A stretch of 64,000 nt of DNA, taken from positions 496,001 to 560,000 of the forward strand of contig CAWDIB010000004.1 of assembly GCA_963802275.1 (NCBI GenBank), written 5' to 3'. Below the pieces are notes generated by a model. That model saw only the letters and a program-made list of their open reading frames with translations. It made no database searches and had not been told where the DNA came from. The position numbers were made by a program, and so were the translations under genes. The DNA is from CAZMZW01 sp963802275 (GTDB lineage Bacteria; Chloroflexota; Anaerolineae; Anaerolineales; Anaerolineaceae). Numbering within the stretch: position 1 is the stretch's first letter; each line of letters opens with the position of its first letter. This document shows, in pieces, positions 51,465-59,315 of this stretch.

Positions 51465-53129
51465 TTATTTCTTTTCTGAAGTATCTTGAACATCTGCTGG
51501 AATTTCATCATGTAAAGTGATGCGTGGTTTTGCATGTACGCGGGATTTATCCTGAAGACGGATGCGGCCGCGCACTGAAATAGATTTGTTCAATTCCGGT
51601 ATTTCGAAATGACTAAAATGCAAGGCATCACTTAGGTCACCGGTCATTTCATAAAAACGGAATTCCTTTGAATTAAATGCACGCAAAATATGGAGAGAGG
51701 GAACACCCATCATCGCTAGTGACTTGTTCAAGAAATTTTCCTTGCCGGTGATGGTATGGGTCATTTCCGTCTCGCGCAACACGCCGCAAGTGGGGCAGTG
51801 GGCTCGTTTGAAACCAACCTGCGAGATGGGTTCCAATACTTCTTCATGTGTCTTGCAGTTGGAACAATTCAAGGAAAGGATTAATTCCTGGTCAAGTTCA
51901 ATGATCGCATCCGGGCCGAGGTCGCGTCGGGCAATTTGCAGCAATTCATTAAAAGTGGTGGCATTGACCCTGAGGGGTAGTTCGGTGATTTCGCCATAAT
52001 TCCAATGTGATTCACAATCTTCCACTGGTGTGTAGCTGGTGGTATGCATTTCGTTGGTCATACCATTGAAATGGATTACCCGGCCAGGCTCAACCGGTTT
52101 ACCATGGATGAGTTTGAGCGCCTCCTGCGATTGAATTGCGCCAATAATGGAAGCAATCGTAGGAGTGGTTGGCACCTTTCCAAGAAGGATATTTTCACGC
52201 GCCAGCAAGGGACAGGAATAACGTATGGAAAGATCGCGGCGGGCTTGTTCAGTCAGGGTGCATTCAAAACAAGCCCCCTGTCCCGGCACAAATACCCGCG
52301 CCAGTCCAAGGAATTCCTGAATCGCTCCATCCACCCAGGGTTTATTGATCCAATAGGCAAAGCGATTGACTGCCAGACGGGCTTCTCGATTATCCAGGCA
52401 ACCAATGATGACATCCATGCGACGGAAGACGCCCAACCCGATATCATGGGTGATATCGCCATGCATGTATTGCACATGCACATATGGATTGATCTCCTTG
52501 GCCCTGGCAGCCGCCACCTCAGCTTTGCGCCGACCGGAATCCGATTCACGAAAGAGAATTGAGCGTGACAGATTGGCAAGCTCGACTGTATCAAAATCCA
52601 CGATGTATATGTAACCCACCCCCATCAACGCCAAATTCTTGACAACTTCATTGCCAAGCGCTCCCGCACCCACCACCATCACGCGTGCATTGGCTACCTT
52701 GTCACGCTCCCACCAGGAGATCAATTGAAAAGTGCCCAAGCGATCGGTTTTCAAATTCGGGATGATCAACGGCTTTTCCGGGGCGACCGGCAACCGCCGC
52801 GGACCGGCCGGGCTTTCTTCGCCCTCTTCTTCATCTTTCGCCACCGATACCACCCGGCTGGCATTGGCAGCAATTTGATGAGCTTTGGTCAAATTAGTCT
52901 CAGTCAATTGACTGACGAACCATCCTGCACCATGCCTGGCTTCAATGAGACCAATTTCTTCCAATGCCTTCAGCGCTTCACGCAAGGTGGTACGGCTGAC
53001 GCCAAACTGCTTGGTTAAATCCCTTTCTGCAGCGAGCTGGTATCCTGCCTGGTAAGTACCTTCAATGATCAGATCGGCCAGTTTCCCAGCAACCAAATCT
53101 GACAATGAAGAATGTTGAATTTTATCCAT
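51465..53129 (-). CDS. E1 ubiquitin-activating-like enzyme fused to a GntR DNA-binding domain
   Basis: About 554 aa from ATG 53129 (the earlier frame start lies upstream of the promoter). Residues 5-72: GntR winged helix (KLADLIIEGTYQAGYQLA, GVSRTTLREALKALEEIGL, GAGWFV). Residues about 130-375: E1/ThiF fold with VVGAGALGNEVV (153-159), DFDTVELANLSRS (178-190), then ARVFVPGQGACFECTL and SIRYSCPLL; the latter resembles UBA3-type E1s, placing the candidate catalytic Cys at 306 and zinc Cys at 287/290. Further CxxC pairs lie at 422/425 and 445/448, with a C-terminal domain carrying HAKPRITL. First gene of the operon. Confidence 0.92.
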   Translation of the reverse strand: MDKIQHSSLSDLVAGKLADLIIEGTYQAGYQLAAERDLTKQFGVSRTTLREALKALEEIGLIEARHGAGWFVSQLTETNLTKAHQIAANASRVVSVAKDEEEGEESPAGPRRLPVAPEKPLIIPNLKTDRLGTFQLISWWERDKVANARVMVVGAGALGNEVVKNLALMGVGYIYIVDFDTVELANLSRSILFRESDSGRRKAEVAAARAKEINPYVHVQYMHGDITHDIGLGVFRRMDVIIGCLDNREARLAVNRFAYWINKPWVDGAIQEFLGLARVFVPGQGACFECTLTEQARRDLSIRYSCPLLARENILLGKVPTTPTIASIIGAIQSQEALKLIHGKPVEPGRVIHFNGMTNEMHTTSYTPVEDCESHWNYGEITELPLRVNATTFNELLQIARRDLGPDAIIELDQELILSLNCSNCKTHEEVLEPISQVGFKRAHCPTCGVLRETEMTHTITGKENFLNKSLAMMGVPSLHILRAFNSKEFRFYEMTGDLSDALHFSHFEIPELNKSISVRGRIRLQDKSRVHAKPRITLHDEIPADVQDTSEKK

Positions 53130-53148
53130 GGATTTCTCTTTGGTATTA

Positions 53149-53197
53149 TGGTAGTACCACTGTACCACATTATAGGCGGCTTCAGTAAAAAAGTCAA
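53149..53197 (-). promoter_or_regulatory. Promoter and candidate GntR operator of the ubiquitin-like operon
   Basis: TTGACT (53197-53192), exactly 17 bp, TATAAT (53174-53169). At about +4 to +14 lies TGGTAGTACCA (53149-53159), a perfect 11-bp palindrome fitting the FadR-subfamily form TnGTnnnACnA. GTACCAC is also repeated directly at 53154-53160 and 53162-53168. The first gene encodes a GntR domain, so autoregulation is likely. Confidence 0.75.
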
Positions 53198-53252
53198 TAG
53201 GCAAAAACCAAGGGTGATTTGTTGGCATATTTCTTGCTCAAAATACTTCTGT

Positions 53253-54116
53253 ATGAAGAAAAACAACGAGAACACGCATGCCACGATGGATAAGTGGCTG
53301 TTGAGCATTGCCATCATCCTGGTGGTGATGCTGTGTTTAATTGCCTGCTGTTTTGCCGTCTTTTTCTATTTAAATCCTCCCATTATCCTGACTGATCCAA
53401 ATTCCGGTCAGGAACAAATGATCATTTTTCCCAATGCGGGCGGAGAATTGACTTCCACCCCATTTCTTCCCCTGCCGACCGCCACCCAGACACCCACACC
53501 GACCCCAACCCCCACCCCACTGCCCACTCCCACCCGGCAGCCAACAAATACCCCATTCCCATCCGGGGCACAAATCCGCGGGGTATATGGCAATCCGCAG
53601 CAATATTCGTTGGACTGTGAAGCCCGTTCAGCGGTGGATTGGGCTGCTTTCTTTGGTTACCGTATAAATGAAAGCGATTTTCTAAACCGGTTACCAAAAT
53701 CAGACGACCCCGAAAAAGGTTTTGTCGGAAACCTGAATGGTTACCTTGGACAACTGCCGCCCAAATCTTACGGGGTGCACGCTGCACCGATCGCTTCTGT
53801 CTTACGCAGCTTTGGAGCGAATGCCCAGGCAGTGAAGGGATTATCCTGGGATGATCTAAAAAATGAAATTTTGGCTAACCGACCGGTGATCGCATGGGTG
53901 GTCAATTATCCTTATGCAATCGAAACCCGGCAATACACTGCGCCTTCTACAGGATACACCAATACAGTGGCAAGGTACGAGCACACGTGGATTATCAGTG
54001 GATACTCAAACTGGTCGGTAACCGTGGTGGATTCCGAATTTACTTACCAGATCGACATCAATGAATTTCTAAACCGCTGGGCGGCACTGGGGAATATGGC
54101 AATCGTGATGCGGTAA
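53253..54116 (+). CDS. Membrane-anchored C39-like (papain-fold) peptidase, Pro/Thr linker
   Basis: About 287 aa from ATG 53253; an in-frame ATG at 53286 is possible. One N-terminal transmembrane helix (about 15-40), a low-complexity Pro/Thr linker (about 75-105), then a peptidase_C39_2-like domain: candidate catalytic Cys in YSLDCEARSAVDWAAFFG, His in YEHTWIISGYS and Asp in VTVVDSEFTY. The usual C-G-x-x-S is C-E-A-R-S. Extracytoplasmic cysteine peptidase or amidase role is inferred. Divergent from the ubiquitin-like operon across a 123-bp shared region, so possibly coregulated by the palindrome there. Confidence 0.8.
   Translation: MKKNNENTHATMDKWLLSIAIILVVMLCLIACCFAVFFYLNPPIILTDPNSGQEQMIIFPNAGGELTSTPFLPLPTATQTPTPTPTPTPLPTPTRQPTNTPFPSGAQIRGVYGNPQQYSLDCEARSAVDWAAFFGYRINESDFLNRLPKSDDPEKGFVGNLNGYLGQLPPKSYGVHAAPIASVLRSFGANAQAVKGLSWDDLKNEILANRPVIAWVVNYPYAIETRQYTAPSTGYTNTVARYEHTWIISGYSNWSVTVVDSEFTYQIDINEFLNRWAALGNMAIVMR
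53471..53555 (+). repeat. Low-complexity Pro/Thr codon repeat
   Basis: CCCAC/CCGAC-type tandem codons encode a TPTPTPTP linker in the C39-like protein. On the opposite strand this gives a spurious Gly/Val repeat frame. Confidence 0.8.
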
Positions 54117-54144
54117 ATTTAACCCGCCTAATTTTCCGATTCTT

Positions 54145-54366
54145 TTAATTTTCGACCTTGTAAGTTCTTACAATATATCCTTTATTGTAAATTTCCTGGA
54201 CGATACCTTTAATGTTGATCAACTCGGGTTCGAATTGCACTATCAGATTTTGTTTTTGGTAACTGGCAACGATATTCTCAATACCGGGCAATTCATCTTC
54301 GATACTTTCGAGGGCGATTGCACAATTACTGCAATGCATCCCTTCAATAATGAATATTGCTTTCAT
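54145..54366 (-). CDS. Heavy-metal-associated (HMA) copper-chaperone-like protein
   Basis: 73 aa. The ferredoxin-like HMA fold carries IIEGMHCSNCAIAL, with C12 and C15 in the G-M-x-C-x-x-C metal-binding loop. It carries Cu(I) or a similar soft metal. It lies 15 bp downstream of a SafE/TauE-cupredoxin membrane protein, an arrangement consistent with copper handling. No ribosome site is evident, so translation may depend on the upstream gene. Confidence 0.9.
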   Translation of the reverse strand: MKAIFIIEGMHCSNCAIALESIEDELPGIENIVASYQKQNLIVQFEPELINIKGIVQEIYNKGYIVRTYKVEN

Positions 54367-54381
54367 AAAAATAATTGTTTT

Positions 54382-55413
54382 TCAACTGAAAATTATCTCG
54401 CCCGTGTACATTCCCATTGAGCAAGAGAATTTTATTTTTGTTCCAGAAGACTGAGGAGGTATCGTTATTGTTTCTTCACCTGTTTCCGGAAGAATAACTC
54501 CGATATTTAAAACCGGGATGACAAACGCGCGTGAGCAGGATCGAGTATTTTTTGTGACCAATGTGATTATCACTGGCAGATTTGCACTAGCAACCAGTTT
54601 ATTCGGCTGGTATCCGTAATCGACAACATTGATAGTCAGGTTATTCCCGGATTGCTGTGGTTCCGGATCGAGCAATGGATTAAGGGATCGATCAAACAAA
54701 CCTTCAACTAGGGGTTGCGTTTTAACCAAAGGTGACGGCAGCAGATTCGCACCCGCATAAATGGAAAGAAATCCCAATACGAGCAAAACAACTGCCACAA
54801 ACACAGTCATATTCTTCTCAAGGCGGGCACTGAGTTGGCTGGCAAGGTAAGCAATAGCAAAGAATAATGGTGTGGTGCCGAGGGTATAGGAGAACATCAA
54901 AGCAGCACCGAACAGCGGGCTGCCACTTGCCATGGCCAGTGCCATCATGGACTGGGTGATTCCGCAAGGAATTAAGACGGTCATGAAACCGAGCACCAAC
55001 GGGGTCAACCAGTCATCTGCACGCTTTGATATTCGGCGAATGATTTTTCGAATAAAGTGCGGTGGTTCAAAATTGAAATACCGAAAGAGTGGGTGGACAT
55101 TAAGCATCCGTAGAGCATTGCCGACCATAAAAATACCAATAGCGATCTGTAGAATTGCTCTTGTGAGTGAAGAAAGTTGGAAAAAACTGCCAAGCCAGCC
55201 CAATCCAAAACCCAACAGGGTATATGCGATGAGTTTTGCGACCAGGAATATTGAAATTGGATTTATAAGCCCGTGTTTCCTTGGCAATCCTTGGCGAATG
55301 TTCTCTTCAATCCGATTCGAGAGCGAACCTGCCAATAATCCGCCTTGAACAGCCATGCAACTTAATCCCCCGGCAGTCAAACCAGTCATAAAGGCAGCAA
55401 TGATTTCAACCAT
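54382..55413 (-). CDS. SafE/UreH_2-type membrane transporter fused to a cupredoxin-like domain
   Basis: 343 aa. Six transmembrane helices (FMTGLTAGGLSCMAVQGGLLAG, IPCGITQSMMALAMASG and so on) match the UreH_2/SafE-DsbD-like family, with Cys in helix 1 (SCMA) and helix 4 (PCGI) as a possible metal or redox pair. After the last helix a cupredoxin-like domain (about 240-343) has INVVDYGYQPNKL and possible copper ligands Cys/Met in KFSCSMGMYTGEI. With the HMA protein downstream, copper efflux, delivery or cytochrome oxidase maturation is likely. TATAAT (55429-55424) ends 10 nt before the ATG and no ribosome site is seen. Confidence 0.83.
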   Translation of the reverse strand: MVEIIAAFMTGLTAGGLSCMAVQGGLLAGSLSNRIEENIRQGLPRKHGLINPISIFLVAKLIAYTLLGFGLGWLGSFFQLSSLTRAILQIAIGIFMVGNALRMLNVHPLFRYFNFEPPHFIRKIIRRISKRADDWLTPLVLGFMTVLIPCGITQSMMALAMASGSPLFGAALMFSYTLGTTPLFFAIAYLASQLSARLEKNMTVFVAVVLLVLGFLSIYAGANLLPSPLVKTQPLVEGLFDRSLNPLLDPEPQQSGNNLTINVVDYGYQPNKLVASANLPVIITLVTKNTRSCSRAFVIPVLNIGVILPETGEETITIPPQSSGTKIKFSCSMGMYTGEIIFS

Positions 55414-55458
55414 ATTAATACTAATTATACCTACTTTATCATAATTATAAGTACAAAA

Positions 55459-55483
55459 AAGGGCAGCTTTTACAGCTGCCCTT
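55459..55483 (-). terminator. Intrinsic terminator of the methyl-cycle operon
   Basis: AAGGGCAGCT (55459-55468) pairs perfectly with AGCTGCCCTT (55474-55483); TTTTTTG follows on the minus strand, 14 bp after the corrected ahcY stop at 55498. Confidence 0.85.
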
Positions 55484-55497
55484 AAAAAAACCCCGTT

Positions 55498-56757
55498 TAG
55501 GTTCCGTGTTCCCAGGATACCAGGTATTTTACCTGCTCGGGAGTCAGACTATCAAGATTAACATTCATTGCCAACAATTTGAGCCGGGCAATTTCCTGGT
55601 CAATTTCCGTCCGGAACAGAATAGACTTTCTTTTCCAGTTTGGCCGAGTTTTTGGCCATATATTCCAGGCTCAGCGCCTGGTTGGCAAAGGACATGTCCA
55701 TCACACTGGCAGGATGACCTTCGGCGGCAGCCAGGTTGATCAAACGGCCCTCGCCCAGGATGAATATCTTGCGGCCATCTTTGGTTAAATACTCCTCCAC
55801 AAAAGGCCGCACCAATCGCTTGGATTTGGACATCTCATCAAGAGCCGGGATATTGATCTCCACATTAAAATGGCCGGAATTGGCAACAATGGCGCCATCT
55901 TTCATCACGTCAAAGTGATGTTTGTCAATCACGTTGATGTCACCGGTCAGGGTGACAAAAATGTCACCGACCTTGGCTGCATCCGCCATGGGCAGCACCT
56001 GAAAGCCGTCCATCACCGCTTCCAAGGCTTTCAATGGATCCACTTCTGTTACAACAACAATCGCACCCATGCCACGTGCACGACTTGCCAGACCACGTCC
56101 ACACCAGCCATAACCGGCCACTACAAACACCTTGCCCGCCAGCAGAATGTTGGTGGCACGCACAATCCCATCGATTGTGGACTGACCGGTACCATAGCGA
56201 TTGTCGAAGAAATGCTTGGTCATGGCATCGTTAACGGCAATGATGGGGTAATTCAACGCTCCATCCGCCGCCATCGCGCGCAAACGAATGACACCAGTGG
56301 TGGTTTCCTCGGTTCCGCCACGAACATTTTCCAGCAAGTCACGACGGTCCTTATGCAGCACACTGACCAGATCGGCACCATCGTCCATGGTCATGTGCGG
56401 CTTGTGGTCCAGGGCGGCATTGATGTGTTTGTAGTAGATTGCATTGCTTTCACCTTTAATGGCAAAAGTGGGGATCTCATAAACGGACACCAAAGCTGCC
56501 GCCACATCATCCTGCGTGGAAAGCGGGTTCGAGGCGGTTAAGACCACATCCGCCCCGCCTGCCTGTAGGGTGCGCATCAGATTGGCAGTTTCACAGGTAA
56601 CATGCAAACAGGCAGAGGCACGGATGCTTTGCAGGGGTTTTTCTTTCTGAAACCTCTCACGAATGCTGCGCAGTACGGGCATTTCCCGTTCCGCCCACTC
56701 AATACGCAAACGCCCGCCTTCCGCCAAATCCATATCGCGAACATCATAATTGCTCAT
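55498..56757 (-). CDS. ahcY: Adenosylhomocysteinase (one frameshift near the C-terminus)
   Basis: About 419 aa after correction. Motifs: ACLHVTCETANLMRTL, GGTEETTTGV, NAMTK-like NDAMTKHFFDNRYGTGQS, NAD site VVAGYGWCGRGLA, and GHPASVMDMSFANQAL. The first frame stops after YSVPDGN; one extra base in CCGTCCGG (55607-55614) displaces the conserved tail. In the next frame it continues EIDQEIARLKLLAMNV and ends KYLVSWEHGT at 55498, the normal family ending that closes the NAD pocket. It splits S-adenosylhomocysteine into adenosine and homocysteine. GGAG precedes the ATG. Downstream of the adenosine kinase-like gene. Confidence 0.92.
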
Positions 56758-56775
56758 AAATCATCTCCATTAATT

Positions 56776-57738
56776 TTATTTTTTTACCAGACCATCCAAC
56801 GCTTCATTGGTTCCATAATTCTCACGATAGCGTTGGACAAAATCCTCAACAGTATAGCGATGGTTTTGAGTCCCGCGGTTTTCCAGGCAATAGGTGGCTG
56901 CAAGCGTTCCCATGCGGGCACAAGTGACCCAATCATACCCCAGCTTCCTTCCCCGCAAAAAACCTCCCCGGAAGGCATCCCCCACACCGGTGGGGTCGGC
57001 AATTTGCGAAGGTTTGATAACATCAATATGGAAATGCTCACCCCCGGCATAAACATCCGAACCACATTCACCGCAGGTTACCACCGCATATTCAACACTG
57101 GAAATGATATCCGCGGCACTCATCCCGGTATGCTTTTGGATCAGTTCAAATTCATATTCATTGACAAAAATACTTTGCGCACCTATCAAACCATCACGAA
57201 TATCCGCGGGATCCATGCGTACCACCTGCTGGCCTGGATCATACAAATAAGGAATTTTTAATTCACGGCATTCGCGTGGATATTTACTCATGGCCATCGG
57301 GTCATTGGGAGAAACAACCACCAACTCAATATCAGTCAATGCCAGATCGCTGATACTCAAATCCCTGGCATCCGCCATTGCACCGGTGTAAAAACTGGCG
57401 ATCTGTGCATTGCTCAGGTCTGTATTGGCAAAAAAGGAGGCTGTGTATTTTCCGGGAATCACCTTTACCAGGGAAGTGTCCACCCCGGTTTCTTCCAAGG
57501 CTGACCGATATTCCTCAAAATCCACCCCAACAGTGCCCATCAAGAATGGTTTTTCGCCCAAGAGAGCCAGGGTATAAGCAATGTTGGGGGCTGTCCCACC
57601 GCGTTGCTTGATCATGGAATCCACCAGGAAGGACAGGCTGATGGAATCCAGTTTATCCGCCAGGATATGGTCTTTGAAATAGCCGGGGAATGACATCAGA
57701 TAATCAAAGGCAATTGAACCGGTACAAACAATGGTCAT
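56776..57738 (-). CDS. PfkB-family kinase, probable adenosine kinase
   Basis: 320 aa. GSIAFDYLMSFPG (start), QRGGTAPNIAYTLALLG (G-G-x-x-x-N), MGTVGVDFEEYRSAL and the catalytic DPTGVGDAFRGGFLRG with Asp as base. The protein resembles bacterial adenosine kinase-type PfkB members. In this operon (mtnA upstream with a 4-bp overlap, ahcY downstream) adenosine released by AhcY is the sensible substrate, giving AMP. A nucleoside or sugar kinase of another specificity remains possible. AAGGAG is upstream of the ATG at 57738. Confidence 0.85.
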   Translation of the reverse strand: MTIVCTGSIAFDYLMSFPGYFKDHILADKLDSISLSFLVDSMIKQRGGTAPNIAYTLALLGEKPFLMGTVGVDFEEYRSALEETGVDTSLVKVIPGKYTASFFANTDLSNAQIASFYTGAMADARDLSISDLALTDIELVVVSPNDPMAMSKYPRECRELKIPYLYDPGQQVVRMDPADIRDGLIGAQSIFVNEYEFELIQKHTGMSAADIISSVEYAVVTCGECGSDVYAGGEHFHIDVIKPSQIADPTGVGDAFRGGFLRGRKLGYDWVTCARMGTLAATYCLENRGTQNHRYTVEDFVQRYRENYGTNEALDGLVKK

Positions 57739-58793
57739 GAAATGCTCCTTCTTCTGGCATGAGCCGCCTGCAGGTTTTCAAAAAAGGGTTGTGAGATAAT
57801 CCCCAATTCGGTCACATATCCGGATAACAAATGATGGGGGGTGACATCAAATGCGGGATTGCGGGCTGCAGCGCCGTCTGGAACAGCTTTTTCCCCGTGG
57901 ATCTGGATGTCCAAAACTTCCTGTTCTGAACGCATCTCGATGGGAATTTGCTCACCTGATTCCATATTTAGGTCAATGGTGGTTGTCGGGAAAACACTAT
58001 ACACAGGCACGCTGTTCGCATGCGCAGCCAATGCCAACATATATGAACCGATCTTATTCGCCACATCACCGTTTTTGGCAACGCGGTCAGCCCCAAAAAG
58101 CACTTTTTGAACCTGCCGCTTTTGCAGGAAAAAACCGGCGGCGTTATCACAAATGATTTCAAAGGGAATGCCATACTGCTGCAATTCCCAGGCAGTCAGA
58201 CGAGAACCCTGCAGCCGCGGCCGGGTTTCATCCACCAGCACATGCACCCGTTTCCCCTGAACATGAGCGGATCGGATTACTCCCAGGGCTGTACCCCAGT
58301 CCACCATGGCCAGGGCACCGGTATTGCAATGATGGATGATGGTGTCGCCATCATCAATGAGATCCGCCCCATAATTGGCTATGGCCTGGTTGGTTTTTAC
58401 ATCTTCCTCCGCCATTTGCAGTGCTTCCAACTCCAAACGGCTCCGCAATTCCAATGTTGAACCATCAAAAGAATCCGTAATTGCTAATAATCTGCTTAAT
58501 GCCCAAGCCAGGTTTACTGCGGTAGGCCTGGTTTTGCCAAGATGTAAGGCTGCTTGGTGAATGTCTTGTTTTAGAGCAGATAGACTCTGCGCAGGCGAGT
58601 GGTGTGCCGCCAGCGCCAAACCAAACGCGGCAGAAACCCCAATGATGGGCGCCCCGCGTAAGGTCATGTTGGCAATCGCTTCCGCCACTTCTGTTTCATT
58701 TTTTAAAGTAACAAAGTCCAACTGACCAGGCAGCCGGCGCTGGTCAATAGTGCACAATTCTTTTTTTTGACTATCCCATTCAAGGGTTCGCAT
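57735..58793 (-). CDS. mtnA: Methylthioribose-1-phosphate isomerase
   Basis: 352 aa. MtnA/eIF2B-like fold: MTLRGAPIIGVSAAFGLALAA, KTRPTAVNLAWALSRLLA, HHCNTGALAMVDWGTALG (catalytic Cys), VDETRPRLQGSRLTAWEL and FGADRVAKNGDVANKIGSYMLA (catalytic Asp). It converts methylthioribose-1-phosphate to methylthioribulose-1-phosphate in methionine salvage; some bacterial relatives act on 5-deoxyribose phosphate. First gene of the operon, with a promoter 59-87 bp upstream and an attenuator-like hairpin ending 9 nt before its ATG. Confidence 0.93.
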   Translation of the reverse strand: MRTLEWDSQKKELCTIDQRRLPGQLDFVTLKNETEVAEAIANMTLRGAPIIGVSAAFGLALAAHHSPAQSLSALKQDIHQAALHLGKTRPTAVNLAWALSRLLAITDSFDGSTLELRSRLELEALQMAEEDVKTNQAIANYGADLIDDGDTIIHHCNTGALAMVDWGTALGVIRSAHVQGKRVHVLVDETRPRLQGSRLTAWELQQYGIPFEIICDNAAGFFLQKRQVQKVLFGADRVAKNGDVANKIGSYMLALAAHANSVPVYSVFPTTTIDLNMESGEQIPIEMRSEQEVLDIQIHGEKAVPDGAAARNPAFDVTPHHLLSGYVTELGIISQPFFENLQAAHARRRSIS

Positions 58794-58802
58794 TTATCTC
58801 AC

Positions 58803-58831
58803 CAAAAAAAACGCCCTCAAACGAGAGCGTT
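58803..58831 (-). terminator. Terminator-like hairpin in the mtnA leader (possible attenuator)
   Basis: AACGCTCTC (58831-58823) pairs with GAGGGCGTT (58818-58810, one G-U pair), followed by eight T's, ending 9-10 nt before the mtnA ATG. The GGTGAG ribosome site lies immediately after the T-run. It may also end transcription of the upstream small gene. Confidence 0.65.
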
Positions 58832-58851
58832 GGAATACTACAGGCTGACAT

Positions 58852-58880
58852 AGTTTAACATTTATTCACGCTTCTGTCAA
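58852..58880 (-). promoter_or_regulatory. Promoter of the mtnA-adenosine kinase-ahcY operon
   Basis: Consensus TTGACA (58880-58875), 17 bp, TAAACT (58857-58852). Predicted start near 58845 gives a leader of about 50 nt containing the terminator-like hairpin. Confidence 0.6.
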
Positions 58881-58894
58881 AAACCTTTCTGCGT

Positions 58895-59185
58895 TTACTT
58901 GACCTTCTTGGAATCCGAAGAATGCTTCTTGCGGTAATTCATAATCAATCCTACTATGATTCCAATCACGCCAAATAACACCATAAAATCGGCAGGTGAA
59001 GAAAAAATCGTCTTTGCCATCAGTGGTGTTTTCGATAGGAATCCCATGATGACTGCCAGGACACCCAGTGTGATCAGACTTACAGGCCGGTTTGACTTTT
59101 CATCCAAAAAGATGACAGATGATTGGTCGGAGTTCGCCTGCTGTGAAGGAACATTTTTCTTTTTGGATTTGGATTTTTCAGTCAC
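58895..59185 (-). CDS. Small membrane protein, unknown function
   Basis: About 96 aa from GTG 59185 (GAGG 5 nt upstream); a longer frame to 59215 lacks a ribosome site. A basic N-terminus (KSKSKKKNV), two transmembrane segments (about 37-56 and 63-82) and a basic tail (RKKHSSDSKKVK). Not recognised. Convergent to none; the methyl-cycle operon follows with its own promoter. Confidence 0.65.
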   Translation of the reverse strand: MTEKSKSKKKNVPSQQANSDQSSVIFLDEKSNRPVSLITLGVLAVIMGFLSKTPLMAKTIFSSPADFMVLFGVIGIIVGLIMNYRKKHSSDSKKVK

Positions 59186-59280
59186 ATTTGCCTCGTGGAT
59201 TTTTATTTGCCTCAAATGATACCATCAATCAAATCTCTCCGGTTATATTGCCGTATTATAACCGCCCATTTTCACCTTTA

Positions 59281-59309
59281 TTGACACAATTAACAACACA
59301 GGATATAAA
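59281..59309 (+). promoter_or_regulatory. Promoter of the lytic transglycosylase gene, leaderless configuration
   Basis: Consensus TTGACA (59281-59286), 17 bp, TATAAA (59304-59309), then 6 nt to the ATG at 59316. No separate ribosome site. Confidence 0.7.
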
Positions 59310-59315
59310 ACAGCA

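Noticed and set aside
46846..53129. Bil or type II CBASS antiphage operon
   Set aside because: No cyclic-dinucleotide synthase, effector or Bil-specific BilB gene, and no other defence or mobile genes nearby; the RING, FHA and VWA parts do not fit those types.
53408..53603. Minus-strand frame encoding Gly/Val repeats (VGVGVGVGVWVAVG)
   Set aside because: It is the shadow of the Pro/Thr linker codons in the C39-like gene; no ribosome site, no homology.
58834..58894. SAM or SAH riboswitch before mtnA
   Set aside because: Only about 60 nt, partly promoter, with no recognisable aptamer helices; kept only as an attenuator-like hairpin.
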